From the NCBI GenBank assembly GCA_028291945.1, contig JAQGNH010000077.1, forward strand, positions 1 through 64,000: a stretch of 64,000 nt of DNA. The letters run 5' to 3'. Below, one piece after another: positions 56,227 through 64,000 of the stretch (its first letter is position 1; every line of letters starts with the position of its first letter). This DNA is from Betaproteobacteria bacterium (GTDB lineage Bacteria; Pseudomonadota; Gammaproteobacteria; Burkholderiales; SG8-41). Below the pieces are notes generated by a model. It saw only the letters and a program-made list of their open reading frames with translations, did no database searches and was not told where the DNA came from. The position numbers and the translations under genes are program-made.

Positions 56227-57329
56227 CAGCGCCCCGCGATCGCCTCTGCCGCGAGCCGGGTGCCCAGCACCCGAGCCCTGATCTTTGCGAACGCCGCATC
56301 CCGCGTGGTCGATGTGTCGTCGCAGAAGGGCGAAAAGCCGCAGTCGTCAGTCGTTCCCAGCTGCTTGGCGGGGATGTACTCTGCCGCTTCGAGCGTGCGA
56401 TCTCTGACTTCCTGAGGCGATTCGACGTGCGGGTCGATCGGAGCGACGACGCCGACGAAAATGCGCTGATCCGGCTTCATGTACTCGCGGATAATCTGCA
56501 GGGCGTGAACACGGTCTTTCTCCCCGGCGAGCGCAATATAGAAGTTACCGACCTTGAGTTCGAACAGGCTTGGCAGCAATTCGGCGTAATCGACATCGGC
56601 GCTGTGTGTGGAATCGCGGTCTCCGCCCGGACAGGTGTGAACGCCGATGCGGGCGCGATCTTCGTCGGAAAAGCGCGACAGCGCGAGATTGTTCAGATCG
56701 ATAAAGCTGTTCAGAAGATGCCCGGAAGGATCGATCTTCATCGCGAGCCGACCTTCGGTAAAGTCGATCTGAACCTTGTGCGCGCCTTTTTCCAGGCACC
56801 GGCGAACCTCGGTTTCATGCTCCCTCAGCAGATCATCGATGAATTGATCGCGGGGGTAACCCGGTATTGGACTCGCCGGATACATGAGGCTCAGCGCGGA
56901 CGGGGAGATGACGGCTTGCTTGAGCGGCATTTTGGTGTAGCGCATGGCGACGTCCAGGTAGCTATCGGCGTAGCGCTTGTAGCGGAAGGGGCCCGATGTC
57001 AACACCGGCATACGCCGGGTGTGGCCGGCCGCGAACGGGATCTTGAAACCGTCTGGGGCCGTGTTCGGCAACCCGTGCACACAGTAGGTCCAGAAGTTGT
57101 GATACTTCCTCTGCTCACCGTCTGTGATAACCGGGGACCCGGTCGCTTCGAATCTCTCAACGGTGTCACGAACTGCGGCCTCGTACAGAGGATCCAACGT
57201 AGGATCGTCGCTACCGCTTTGTTCGACGGCCTCGATCAGCTGCGGAGGTCGCGGAATACTGCCGATCGGTTCGGTGGGTATATGCATACGCATCGCCGTG
57301 GTTGGCGGCCAAGCGTAATTCGCCTCCAC
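56226..57329 (-). CDS. Cobalamin-independent methionine synthase (MetE C-terminal)-like / epoxyalkane:CoM transferase-like zinc protein
   Basis: EPIGSIPRPPQLIEAV, VITDGEQRKYHNFWTYCVHGL, IGVHTCPGGD (HxC) and TTDDCGFSPFCDD (zinc Cys); likely internal ATG start near 57293. Confidence 0.82.
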   Translation of the reverse strand: MEANYAWPPTTAMRMHIPTEPIGSIPRPPQLIEAVEQSGSDDPTLDPLYEAAVRDTVERFEATGSPVITDGEQRKYHNFWTYCVHGLPNTAPDGFKIPFAAGHTRRMPVLTSGPFRYKRYADSYLDVAMRYTKMPLKQAVISPSALSLMYPASPIPGYPRDQFIDDLLREHETEVRRCLEKGAHKVQIDFTEGRLAMKIDPSGHLLNSFIDLNNLALSRFSDEDRARIGVHTCPGGDRDSTHSADVDYAELLPSLFELKVGNFYIALAGEKDRVHALQIIREYMKPDQRIFVGVVAPIDPHVESPQEVRDRTLEAAEYIPAKQLGTTDDCGFSPFCDDTSTTRDAAFAKIRARVLGTRLAAEAIAGR

Positions 57330-57414
57330 CGATGGGGCAAGCCATTTGTCATAACCGTTCAGGTGTCGTGAGGCGGCCGTACGGAAAGCTTAAACTAGCA
57401 ACCTGCAAGCAAAC

Positions 57415-58389
57415 GTGATGCCCGTTCGGTCGGATCCACTGCGGACAGCACCACGGCAAGAGGTCGCACCGATTTACCTCGAACAGAACCTGGATCTCAT
57501 CTATCGCACCTGGCGAAACGATCGTCGCGGAATTACGATTCCCACGATCTGGCTGGCGCTGCTGCTCTCGCTGCTCATTCACCTCGCCGCGGTGTGGCCC
57601 TGGCGCCCCCACGTGCTCCGCCCGTCGTCCGAGCAAGCAGAGCGTGAAAGCGGAAGCAGCTCGCTGTCAGTCCAGCTGGCTCCTCGGGCGAGTCCGCCGG
57701 CGCGGCCAGCAGCGCCAGTCGCTCAGCCGCAGCAAGCGCAAGCGCAGCGTCCAAGGGTCGCGCCGCGCCCGCGGCCGGCACCGAAGGTGCTAGCGCTGAA
57801 CAAGGCCGTTCCCAACGCTCCGTCCGCTGCCGCGCCGGTTGCCCCGAAAGTTCCTGCGCCGACAGCGCCCGCACCAGTCGCCCCGCGCGCGGCTCCCGAT
57901 GGCGATCTTGCCTCATACATCGATGCCAAGCGGCAAGCGCGCGCAGAGTCCGCGCCGTCTGCTCCGTCCGCGGGTGGGCCCTCGAGTACTCAGCCCGCCG
58001 AGGACGAAAACGCACGCGCCAACCGCATCGCGGCTGCCAACCTGGGCACTGATCGCACGCCGACATTCGGCGCAGACCGAGGTGGCGGCATATTCAGCAT
58101 CCAGCGCATCAGCTACGACTATGCCGAGTTCCTGTTCTTTGGCTGGAACAAGGATATTCGCCGAAATACCACTCAGCTGATCGAAGTCCGTAAAGGCGCC
58201 AACAGCGACATCCGGCTCGCAGTGGTGCGCAGGATGATCGTAATCATTCGCGAGCATGAGAACGCAGACTTCGTTTTCGAGTCGAGGCGCCTCGGCCGCA
58301 ACGTCACGCTGTCTGCGCGTCCCCGCGATACCGCGGGTCTCGAGGATTTTATGATGCGTGAGTTCTTCGGAGATGCAAATCGGCCGTGA
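57415..58389 (+). CDS. Single-TM protein with Pro/Ala-rich linker and C-terminal globular domain (TonB-like architecture, function unknown)
   Basis: IPTIWLALLLSLLIHLAAVWPW TM; PAAPVAQPQQAQAQRPRVAPRPRPAPK linker; conserved-looking C-terminal domain. Confidence 0.65.
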   Translation: MMPVRSDPLRTAPRQEVAPIYLEQNLDLIYRTWRNDRRGITIPTIWLALLLSLLIHLAAVWPWRPHVLRPSSEQAERESGSSSLSVQLAPRASPPARPAAPVAQPQQAQAQRPRVAPRPRPAPKVLALNKAVPNAPSAAAPVAPKVPAPTAPAPVAPRAAPDGDLASYIDAKRQARAESAPSAPSAGGPSSTQPAEDENARANRIAAANLGTDRTPTFGADRGGGIFSIQRISYDYAEFLFFGWNKDIRRNTTQLIEVRKGANSDIRLAVVRRMIVIIREHENADFVFESRRLGRNVTLSARPRDTAGLEDFMMREFFGDANRP

Positions 58390-58426
58390 TCAGACCATCC
58401 CCTGCACGCCGCGAAAGCCGCCGTGC

Positions 58427-58930
58427 CTAATGCAACGAGCGCTCGGGCCGGTCTGCGGCAGCTTGTTCGACGAGCGCCCTGTAGACCAGCGCGAAACCCT
58501 GCATCACTGGAAGGTACCTACCGAGGCGTGTAGCGGAGCCGTTCGCCATCTGTAACAGCTCGGGATTCTGCTGCTCGAGATGTTCTACAGCCTTCAAGGT
58601 AAATGCGTCGACGCCGTGCTGGTCGATGTCACTCACGATCTTGTCTCGTGTGGCTTGCGTGACCCGGGGAATCGGAGCCAGCGCGCGCAGAGCCGGATGC
58701 GTCGCCCTGAATTCCTCCGATAGCAGGCGATAGAATACGCACAGCTCCAGCAGAATCTTTGCGGAAGAATGACCGAAGCTCGCGGCGCATTTGGTGGCCA
58801 TGTCCAGAATCTCGGGATTCCCGACGCTGAGTTCCTGCAACGTTTCGGTCAGACAGGCTTCAGGGCCTCTGTCATCGAGCTCGCGGGCTATTCTTTCGCG
58901 CGTTATAACCGAGACAGACGGTAGGAACAC
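58427..58930 (-). CDS. Hypothetical protein built of two tandem homologous halves
   Basis: GTG start at 58930 preceded by AGGAG; two ~65-aa halves align (ITRERIARELDDRG..NPEILDMA / ATRDKIVSDIDQHG..NPELLQMA). Confidence 0.65.
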   Translation of the reverse strand: MFLPSVSVITRERIARELDDRGPEACLTETLQELSVGNPEILDMATKCAASFGHSSAKILLELCVFYRLLSEEFRATHPALRALAPIPRVTQATRDKIVSDIDQHGVDAFTLKAVEHLEQQNPELLQMANGSATRLGRYLPVMQGFALVYRALVEQAAADRPERSLH

Positions 58931-58998
58931 AAAGAACTCCTCTATTTTTTGAGTTGGCGACGTCTTGGCGCCGCCCGCTTTTCGACAGTTTAAGGTGA

Positions 58999-59646
58999 AT
59001 GATGGTTTCAAAACCACGTCCAGCCGGGGCGCCGCCACGACATTTTTCGATGATTCGAGGATTTCACCTCGCCGATTTCTTTACGCTGGCCAACGCCGCA
59101 TGCGGCGTCGCTGCGGTTTTTTTCGCGATGATGTTCGTCGGCAGCCAGTCTGCGACAGCATTCTTCGCGGCAGCCGCCATGGCCCCTGCGGCGTTCATCT
59201 TCGACGTGCTGGATGGGCGCATAGCGCGCTCGCGGCGTACGCATTCTGCGCTGGGGCGCGAGCTCGATTCCCTGTCCGATGTCATTTCGTTCGGCGTGGC
59301 GCCGGCTGCGCTCGCGTTCGCAGCGGGGTTGCGCGGAGGCTGGGACTGGGTCGCCCTGATTTACTTCGTGTGCTGCGGAGTGAGCCGCCTCGCCCGCTAC
59401 AACGTGACCGCAGAGACGCTGTCAGAAGGGGGCGAGAAAGTCCGTTATTTCGAAGGCACGCCCATTCCGACGAGCGTTGTGCTCACCGGCATCCTTGCAC
59501 TTGCGGCGAGTCAGGACCGACTGAACGAGAATCTGTATTGGGGGACCTGGACGCTGGGACCGTGGGAACTCCACCCGCTCGCGTTGCTGTTCGTGCTGTC
59601 CGGGACTTTGATGATCAGTAAAACACTGCGTATTCCCAAGCTCTGA
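58999..59646 (+). CDS. pssA: CDP-diacylglycerol--serine O-phosphatidyltransferase
   Basis: CDP-alcohol phosphotransferase motif DVLDGRIARSRRTHSALGRELDSLSD; multiple TM segments; ITP/FFTLANAACGV N-terminus. Confidence 0.9.
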   Translation: MMVSKPRPAGAPPRHFSMIRGFHLADFFTLANAACGVAAVFFAMMFVGSQSATAFFAAAAMAPAAFIFDVLDGRIARSRRTHSALGRELDSLSDVISFGVAPAALAFAAGLRGGWDWVALIYFVCCGVSRLARYNVTAETLSEGGEKVRYFEGTPIPTSVVLTGILALAASQDRLNENLYWGTWTLGPWELHPLALLFVLSGTLMISKTLRIPKL

Positions 59647-59691
59647 CACGTCACTGGGCTTCGAAATCGGGTGCGGCCGAGCCGTGGTGGC

Positions 59692-60294
59692 TTATTGTTT
59701 AGCCGCTATGTACTGCCTTCTAAGTATCTCACTGCGCACTTGGTTGAATCGCTCTTCCGTTTCACGTCTCACACTCGACTCACCAATGAATCCGGCCAGA
59801 AACGAGCCGGGATTGGCGACTGAACGGTACACGATGCGGGTGCCGCCCGCCTCGGAGATCAGTTCGGTTGTCGATTCATACTTCTTGATCGATCCGCTGA
59901 CCAGGCGCGACTCCGTCCGCACAGGCTCTGTGAGTCGCACGTCCTTGACGGTCTCGACCGGAAACGTGAAGGGGCCGAACCGAACTTGATCCTTCTGGTA
60001 GACCCGCAGGGTATCGCCGGATCTCGAGATGATCTTGCTGGTTTGCAGACCGCGCATGAACTCGGGCGCGCGCTCGTAGTCATTGATGACTTCCCATACG
60101 CGCTGTCGAGGGGCCCGGACAAAAAGCGATACATCCGCCCGGATTTCTCCGTCTACGATCTCGACGCTTACGTCTAGATCCGGATTACCGCCTGCGGACA
60201 CCGGCGGCATGAAGCACGAGCCTGCGGCGAATGCTATTGCAGCGATGAAAACACGAGCGCGGGAGAAAGCCGATGCCATGCTTTCTAAGGGCAA
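59692..60294 (-). CDS. SRPBCC/START-like family protein with signal peptide
   Basis: VRAPRQRVWEVINDYERAPEFMRGLQTSKII...FPVETVKDVRLTEP. Confidence 0.82.
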   Translation of the reverse strand: MPLESMASAFSRARVFIAAIAFAAGSCFMPPVSAGGNPDLDVSVEIVDGEIRADVSLFVRAPRQRVWEVINDYERAPEFMRGLQTSKIISRSGDTLRVYQKDQVRFGPFTFPVETVKDVRLTEPVRTESRLVSGSIKKYESTTELISEAGGTRIVYRSVANPGSFLAGFIGESSVRRETEERFNQVRSEILRRQYIAAKQ

Positions 60295-60456
60295 GTCACA
60301 TGCCTGAGTTCCGGTGACTTGAGTATCTACTGCCGCATGGAGGAACTTGTGCGCGCGCCAGGGCGTGGGGAGCGCTTAAGGGAGGATCACCTCGTAACGT
60401 TTCGTGTTCGCCTTAGAAAGAACAGGGGCTTGCGTTCGTCCCCGGCCGGCCCTTTT

Positions 60457-61455
60457 TCACTCGGGAGTAACGCCAGCCTGCTTCGCGACCTTGGCCCATT
60501 GGGCGATCTCCGCTCGAATTTTCGTCGAGAACGCCGCCGGAGCATTTCCGACAGGCTCGAGCCCGAGACTTGTGAGTTGCTGGCGCACATCGGCTGATTG
60601 AAGCGCACGGGCGAGGTCCACGTAGAGCTTGTCCACGATCGGCGCGGGCGTGCGTCCTGTTGCAAGTATGCCGTACCAGATCGTCACCTCGAACCCGGGA
60701 ACGCCGGCTTCAGCGAGAGTGGGAATGCTGGGCAGGGCAGAGGACCGTGCGGCGGTGGTGACGCCCAATGCCCGCAGACGATTCGCCTGCACGTGAGACA
60801 TCGCTTGCGGAAGTCCGCTGAACAACATCTGAACCCGGCCGGCGATCACATCGGGAACGTTCACGGCGCCTTTGAACGGCACGTGAACGATGCTGATCCC
60901 CGCCATCAGTCTGAAGAGCTCGGCAGTCAGGTGCTGGGCGCTGCCGATGCCGCCTGACGCGTAGTTGAGCTTGCCTGGGTGGGCTTTTGCAAGTTTTATC
61001 AGCTCAGAGAGCGACTTTGCCTCAACGCCTGGATACACGACGAGCAGGTAGGGTGCTGAGGTTGCCTGCGTAACGGGCGCGAAATCGCGGAGCGGGTCGA
61101 AAGGAAGCTTTGCAGAGATACTCGGCTGAATTGCGAAGCTCGGACTGGTCGCGAGCAGCGTGTATCCGTCCGGATTCGCGCGAGCGGTCAGTTCAAATGC
61201 GACGAGACCGCCGGCCCCGGGGCGATTATCGACGACGACCTGCTGGTTCCACGCTTCGGAGAGCTTGCGGCCAATGATGCGGGCTGCGACGTCGGTTCCA
61301 CCGCCCGGACTGAAACCGACCAGCATTCTGACCGGCTTGGATGGATAGCCATGTTCAGTCGGCTGCATCGCGATCTGTGCTGCAGAGCTTGAGCACACTG
61401 CAAGGAACGCCACCGCCGCCCCGAGATGCGTCAACATTCGACCCAGCACCGTCAT
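60457..61455 (-). CDS. TctC/Bug substrate-binding protein
   Basis: GYPSKPVRMLVGFSPGGGTDVAARIIGRKLSEAWNQQVVVDNRPGAGGLVAFELTARANPDGYT; ATG 61455 overlaps upstream stop (TGATG). Confidence 0.95.
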   Translation of the reverse strand: MTVLGRMLTHLGAAVAFLAVCSSSAAQIAMQPTEHGYPSKPVRMLVGFSPGGGTDVAARIIGRKLSEAWNQQVVVDNRPGAGGLVAFELTARANPDGYTLLATSPSFAIQPSISAKLPFDPLRDFAPVTQATSAPYLLVVYPGVEAKSLSELIKLAKAHPGKLNYASGGIGSAQHLTAELFRLMAGISIVHVPFKGAVNVPDVIAGRVQMLFSGLPQAMSHVQANRLRALGVTTAARSSALPSIPTLAEAGVPGFEVTIWYGILATGRTPAPIVDKLYVDLARALQSADVRQQLTSLGLEPVGNAPAAFSTKIRAEIAQWAKVAKQAGVTPE

Positions 61456-62525
61456 CAACTTGCGAAGACGACGCAGGACGGGCTGCCGGTCTCGATAATC
61501 TGCCCTGTGGGGGTGAGCGTGCCCGTTACGCCGTCGATTCGAAAAACAACAATCGTGTGACTGTCTTCGTTGGCAGCATAAAGATGAGCGCCGCTCGGGT
61601 CGAGACAAAAGAAGCGCGGCGTGCGGCCTTGCACCGGCTCCCAGGCTATAGGCGCGAGCATTCCGCTCGTTGGATCGATCGCAAAAACACCGATGCTGTC
61701 GTGTCCCCGATTCGAGACATAGACGAACCTTCCGGAGGGCGCGATAGCGATCTCGGCGCCTGTACTGTCGCCCGTGTACGTAGCAGGTAGTGTCGATGTC
61801 CGCTGGAAAGGCGCGAGCTCGCCCCGATCGAGATTCCACCTGTACGCCGTAACCGTAGAATCGAGCTCGTTCACCAGGTACGCGTAAGGGCTCGTAGGAT
61901 GGAAGCTGATATGACGTGGTCCCGCTCCATAACGCGCTTTTGCGAACGGTTTGTCATGCGGTACGAGCCTGCCTCGCGTGGCATCGAAGTGAAAGAGGTG
62001 CACCTTGTCGAGACCTTTGTCAGGAGCCACGACGAAGCGTCCGCTCGGCTCGAAAATAGCCTGATGCGGGTGCGGGCCATGCTGCTCGCGTCTGTAAGGA
62101 CCGGGTTCACCTTCCGGGACCACGAGATCGGTGCGCGGTGCGAGTGAACCATCCGTGTTGATCGGGAACACGGCGACTCCGGGGCCATTCGCCAGCACGA
62201 CGTACCGGTTGCTCGGATCGGTCGTTACAGTCGACGAATTGTCGCCGCCGGTCGCTTGCTTGTTGAGCAGCGTCAGCTTGCCACTGTGCGGGTCTCGCGC
62301 GTAGGCGCCGATTTCCGAGGAATCGCCATGTGCCGAATACAGATAATTTTGCGTGCGATCGAGCGCGACATAGTGTGGATTCGGAATCGCATCGCAGGCG
62401 TCCACCTGCGTCCATTTGCCATGATCGATTCGAAAGACAGCGATCCCTTTGCCGCGGGCCTTGCGTTTCTCAGTGGTGAAACACCCGACGTATGCAAACA
62501 TCGGCTGCGTGCGGCTCACGTCCAT
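61455..62525 (-). CDS. Lactonase family protein (6-phosphogluconolactonase-like beta-propeller)
   Basis: FAYVGCFTTEKRKARGKGIAVFRID, GPHPHQAIFEPSGRFVVAPDKGLDKVHLFHFD, GAGPRHISFHPTSPYAYLVNELDSTVTAYRW. Confidence 0.92.
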   Translation of the reverse strand: MDVSRTQPMFAYVGCFTTEKRKARGKGIAVFRIDHGKWTQVDACDAIPNPHYVALDRTQNYLYSAHGDSSEIGAYARDPHSGKLTLLNKQATGGDNSSTVTTDPSNRYVVLANGPGVAVFPINTDGSLAPRTDLVVPEGEPGPYRREQHGPHPHQAIFEPSGRFVVAPDKGLDKVHLFHFDATRGRLVPHDKPFAKARYGAGPRHISFHPTSPYAYLVNELDSTVTAYRWNLDRGELAPFQRTSTLPATYTGDSTGAEIAIAPSGRFVYVSNRGHDSIGVFAIDPTSGMLAPIAWEPVQGRTPRFFCLDPSGAHLYAANEDSHTIVVFRIDGVTGTLTPTGQIIETGSPSCVVFAS

Positions 62526-62604
62526 ACTCGAAGCGTCCGGTCTCTTAGCAGAGCGTTACAGCGTAAAGCCATTTGACAAGGCTCGCCATTTACGTTGGCG
62601 GCGC

Positions 62605-63462
62605 TCATGCGGGGACTTCGGGTCCGACCGTCAGCCGTCGCATCTGCCGTCGGTACCCGTGATAGTCGTTGATGGCGTTGTGCAGTGTCGTGCGGTTGTC
62701 CCAGATGGTGAGCTGCCCCGGTTCCCATCGTACGCGACAGCTGAATTCCGGCTCGATGCAATGATCGTTGAGAAAGTCGATGAGCGGTTTGCTTTCTTCT
62801 TCCGTAAAACCGTCGAAGCGTATCGTGTGCAACGAGCTCACATAAAGCGACTTGCGGCCCGTGTCCGGATGCGTTCGGACGATCGGGTGCCGTGCCTCGA
62901 AGCCGTCGGCCTTGTCCGCATTCTGCAGTGCCATGTTTCCGATGCGGTCGTGGTGGGCGGCGCGTGGACCGCCTTTCTTATGCTTGAGTCCCCCGCTCGC
63001 GACACCGACCAGGCCCTCGATGAGTTTTTTCATGCCTGCGGAGAGCGCATCGTAAGCAGCCGCTGTGTTCACGTATAGCGTGTCCCCCCCTCGCGCCGGC
63101 GTTTCCAGTGCGTACAGCAGCGTCGCGCGCGGCGGTTTCTGCAAATACATCGTGTCCGTGTGCCAGTCGCTTCCGAAATTCTCTCGCTGATCCTTTTCCT
63201 TGATCACTTCCGTAATGTACGGATAACCGTCCATACCTTTTGCGAAGGGGTAGTAGCAGGGCTCGCCGAACTTCCCTCCGACGCGCATCATGTCCTCCAG
63301 CGACATGTCCTGACCGCGTATCGCGATCACGTGATATTCGAGAAAAGCCTGCCGCAGTTCGATCCACATCCGGCTGTCGTCGCGGTCCTTTAGATTCGCG
63401 CCGTAAATTTCCGCACCGAGTGCACCAGCGGTCGGACGCACATCCATCGTTTCGTAGGCCAC
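62605..63462 (-). CDS. TauD/TfdA family Fe(II)/2-oxoglutarate dioxygenase
   Basis: NFGSDWHTDTMYLQKPPRATLLYALETP (HxD), TIWDNRTTLHNAINDYHGYRRQMRRL; GTG at 63462 with GGAGGAG SD. Confidence 0.92.
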   Translation of the reverse strand: MAYETMDVRPTAGALGAEIYGANLKDRDDSRMWIELRQAFLEYHVIAIRGQDMSLEDMMRVGGKFGEPCYYPFAKGMDGYPYITEVIKEKDQRENFGSDWHTDTMYLQKPPRATLLYALETPARGGDTLYVNTAAAYDALSAGMKKLIEGLVGVASGGLKHKKGGPRAAHHDRIGNMALQNADKADGFEARHPIVRTHPDTGRKSLYVSSLHTIRFDGFTEEESKPLIDFLNDHCIEPEFSCRVRWEPGQLTIWDNRTTLHNAINDYHGYRRQMRRLTVGPEVPA

Positions 63463-63659
63463 GGGTCTCCTCCGCTCAGAGGAATCAGTATATATCAGGG
63501 GCGTGCGAGACCATGGCGTGCGACAGAACGCGCGCTGCCTGGCGCTATTCGCGTGCACCTTGCTGAGTGGCCGCAGCCGCGGCACACTCCGCGCACGAGC
63601 AGTGTGGCGCTTGACCTGGGTTGTGAGAATCGAACGTGCTGCCCCGTGAAAGGAAAATT

Positions 63660-64000
63660 GTGTTGAACAAAGCGGATCCCGACGAGCCCGCAGCTGTCGT
63701 CGTCGAAGGCGTGCCGCGTGATCTGACGCGAACGACGCTCACGGTGTTATGTATGGTCGGGCTCATCGCCGCCTCGTTCTGGATCCTGCGCCCGTTCATC
63801 CCTGCGTTGATCTGGGCGACGATGATCGTTGTCGCGACCTGGTCATCGATGCTTCAAACCCAGCAAGCGCTCTGGGGACGCCGCTGGCTTGCCGTTATTG
63901 TGATGAGCACCGCTTTGTTGCTTGCATTCGTCATACCGTTCTCTCTGGCAATCACAACGATCGTCGACAATGCCGACGACATCGCGAGCTGGGTAGGCTC
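63660..64000 (+). CDS. AI-2E family transporter, N-terminal part (cut by window edge)
   Basis: GTG start; TLTVLCMVGLIAASFWILRPFIPALIWATMIVVATWSSMLQTQQALWGRRWLAVIVMSTALLLAFVIPFSLAITTIVDNADDIASWVG. Confidence 0.82.
   Translation, partial: MLNKADPDEPAAVVVEGVPRDLTRTTLTVLCMVGLIAASFWILRPFIPALIWATMIVVATWSSMLQTQQALWGRRWLAVIVMSTALLLAFVIPFSLAITTIVDNADDIASWVG

Noticed and set aside
1-64000. CRISPR arrays, tRNA/rRNA genes, IS elements, integrases, phage genes, defence islands
   Set aside because: Looked for direct-repeat arrays, tRNA-like cloverleaf/CCA ends, transposase motifs and known defence families; none seen.

Overview
The window is 64 kb of dense, high-GC bacterial chromosome. Its gene content (many TctC/Bug-type solute receptors and CaiB/BaiF CoA-transferases, PilU, bactofilin, DUF4124 proteins) looks beta-proteobacterial (Burkholderiales-like); this is inferred from gene families only. 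I saw no rRNA, tRNA, CRISPR array, transposase, integrase or phage gene. Most of it is an accessory organic-acid/aromatic catabolism region: class I fumarase/tartrate-dehydratase alpha and beta subunits, an SdhA-like flavoprotein without FeS or anchor partners, six intact TctC receptors without any TctA/TctB, four CaiB/BaiF CoA-transferases, two HpcH/HpaI aldolases, two PDC-lactonase-like amidohydrolases, a GMC oxidoreductase/cytochrome c cluster, and a PQQ dehydrogenase/cytochrome c pair. Observations most worth a second look: (1) a minus-strand array at 26.8-35.7 kb that reuses receptor, aldolase, CoA-transferase and amidohydrolase; (2) a collapsed TctC gene reduced to its signal peptide and C-terminus (25142-25302), close to a second gene fragment (24.3-24.5 kb); (3) an apparent multi-helix structured element at 44075-44175 in a divergent intergenic region; (4) enzymes and signalling domains whose key residues look substituted: an AroQ-fold protein, an Hpt domain with Thr at the phospho-His position, a PQQ dehydrogenase with a lanthanide-type Asp but no vicinal Cys pair, and a flavoprotein with Cys at the covalent-FAD His position; (5) a small protein made of two tandem homologous halves; (6) DUF4124 paralogues sharing a C-terminal DPCLxxxDxxCY motif. 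All calls come from reading the sequence; no homology search or structure prediction was run.
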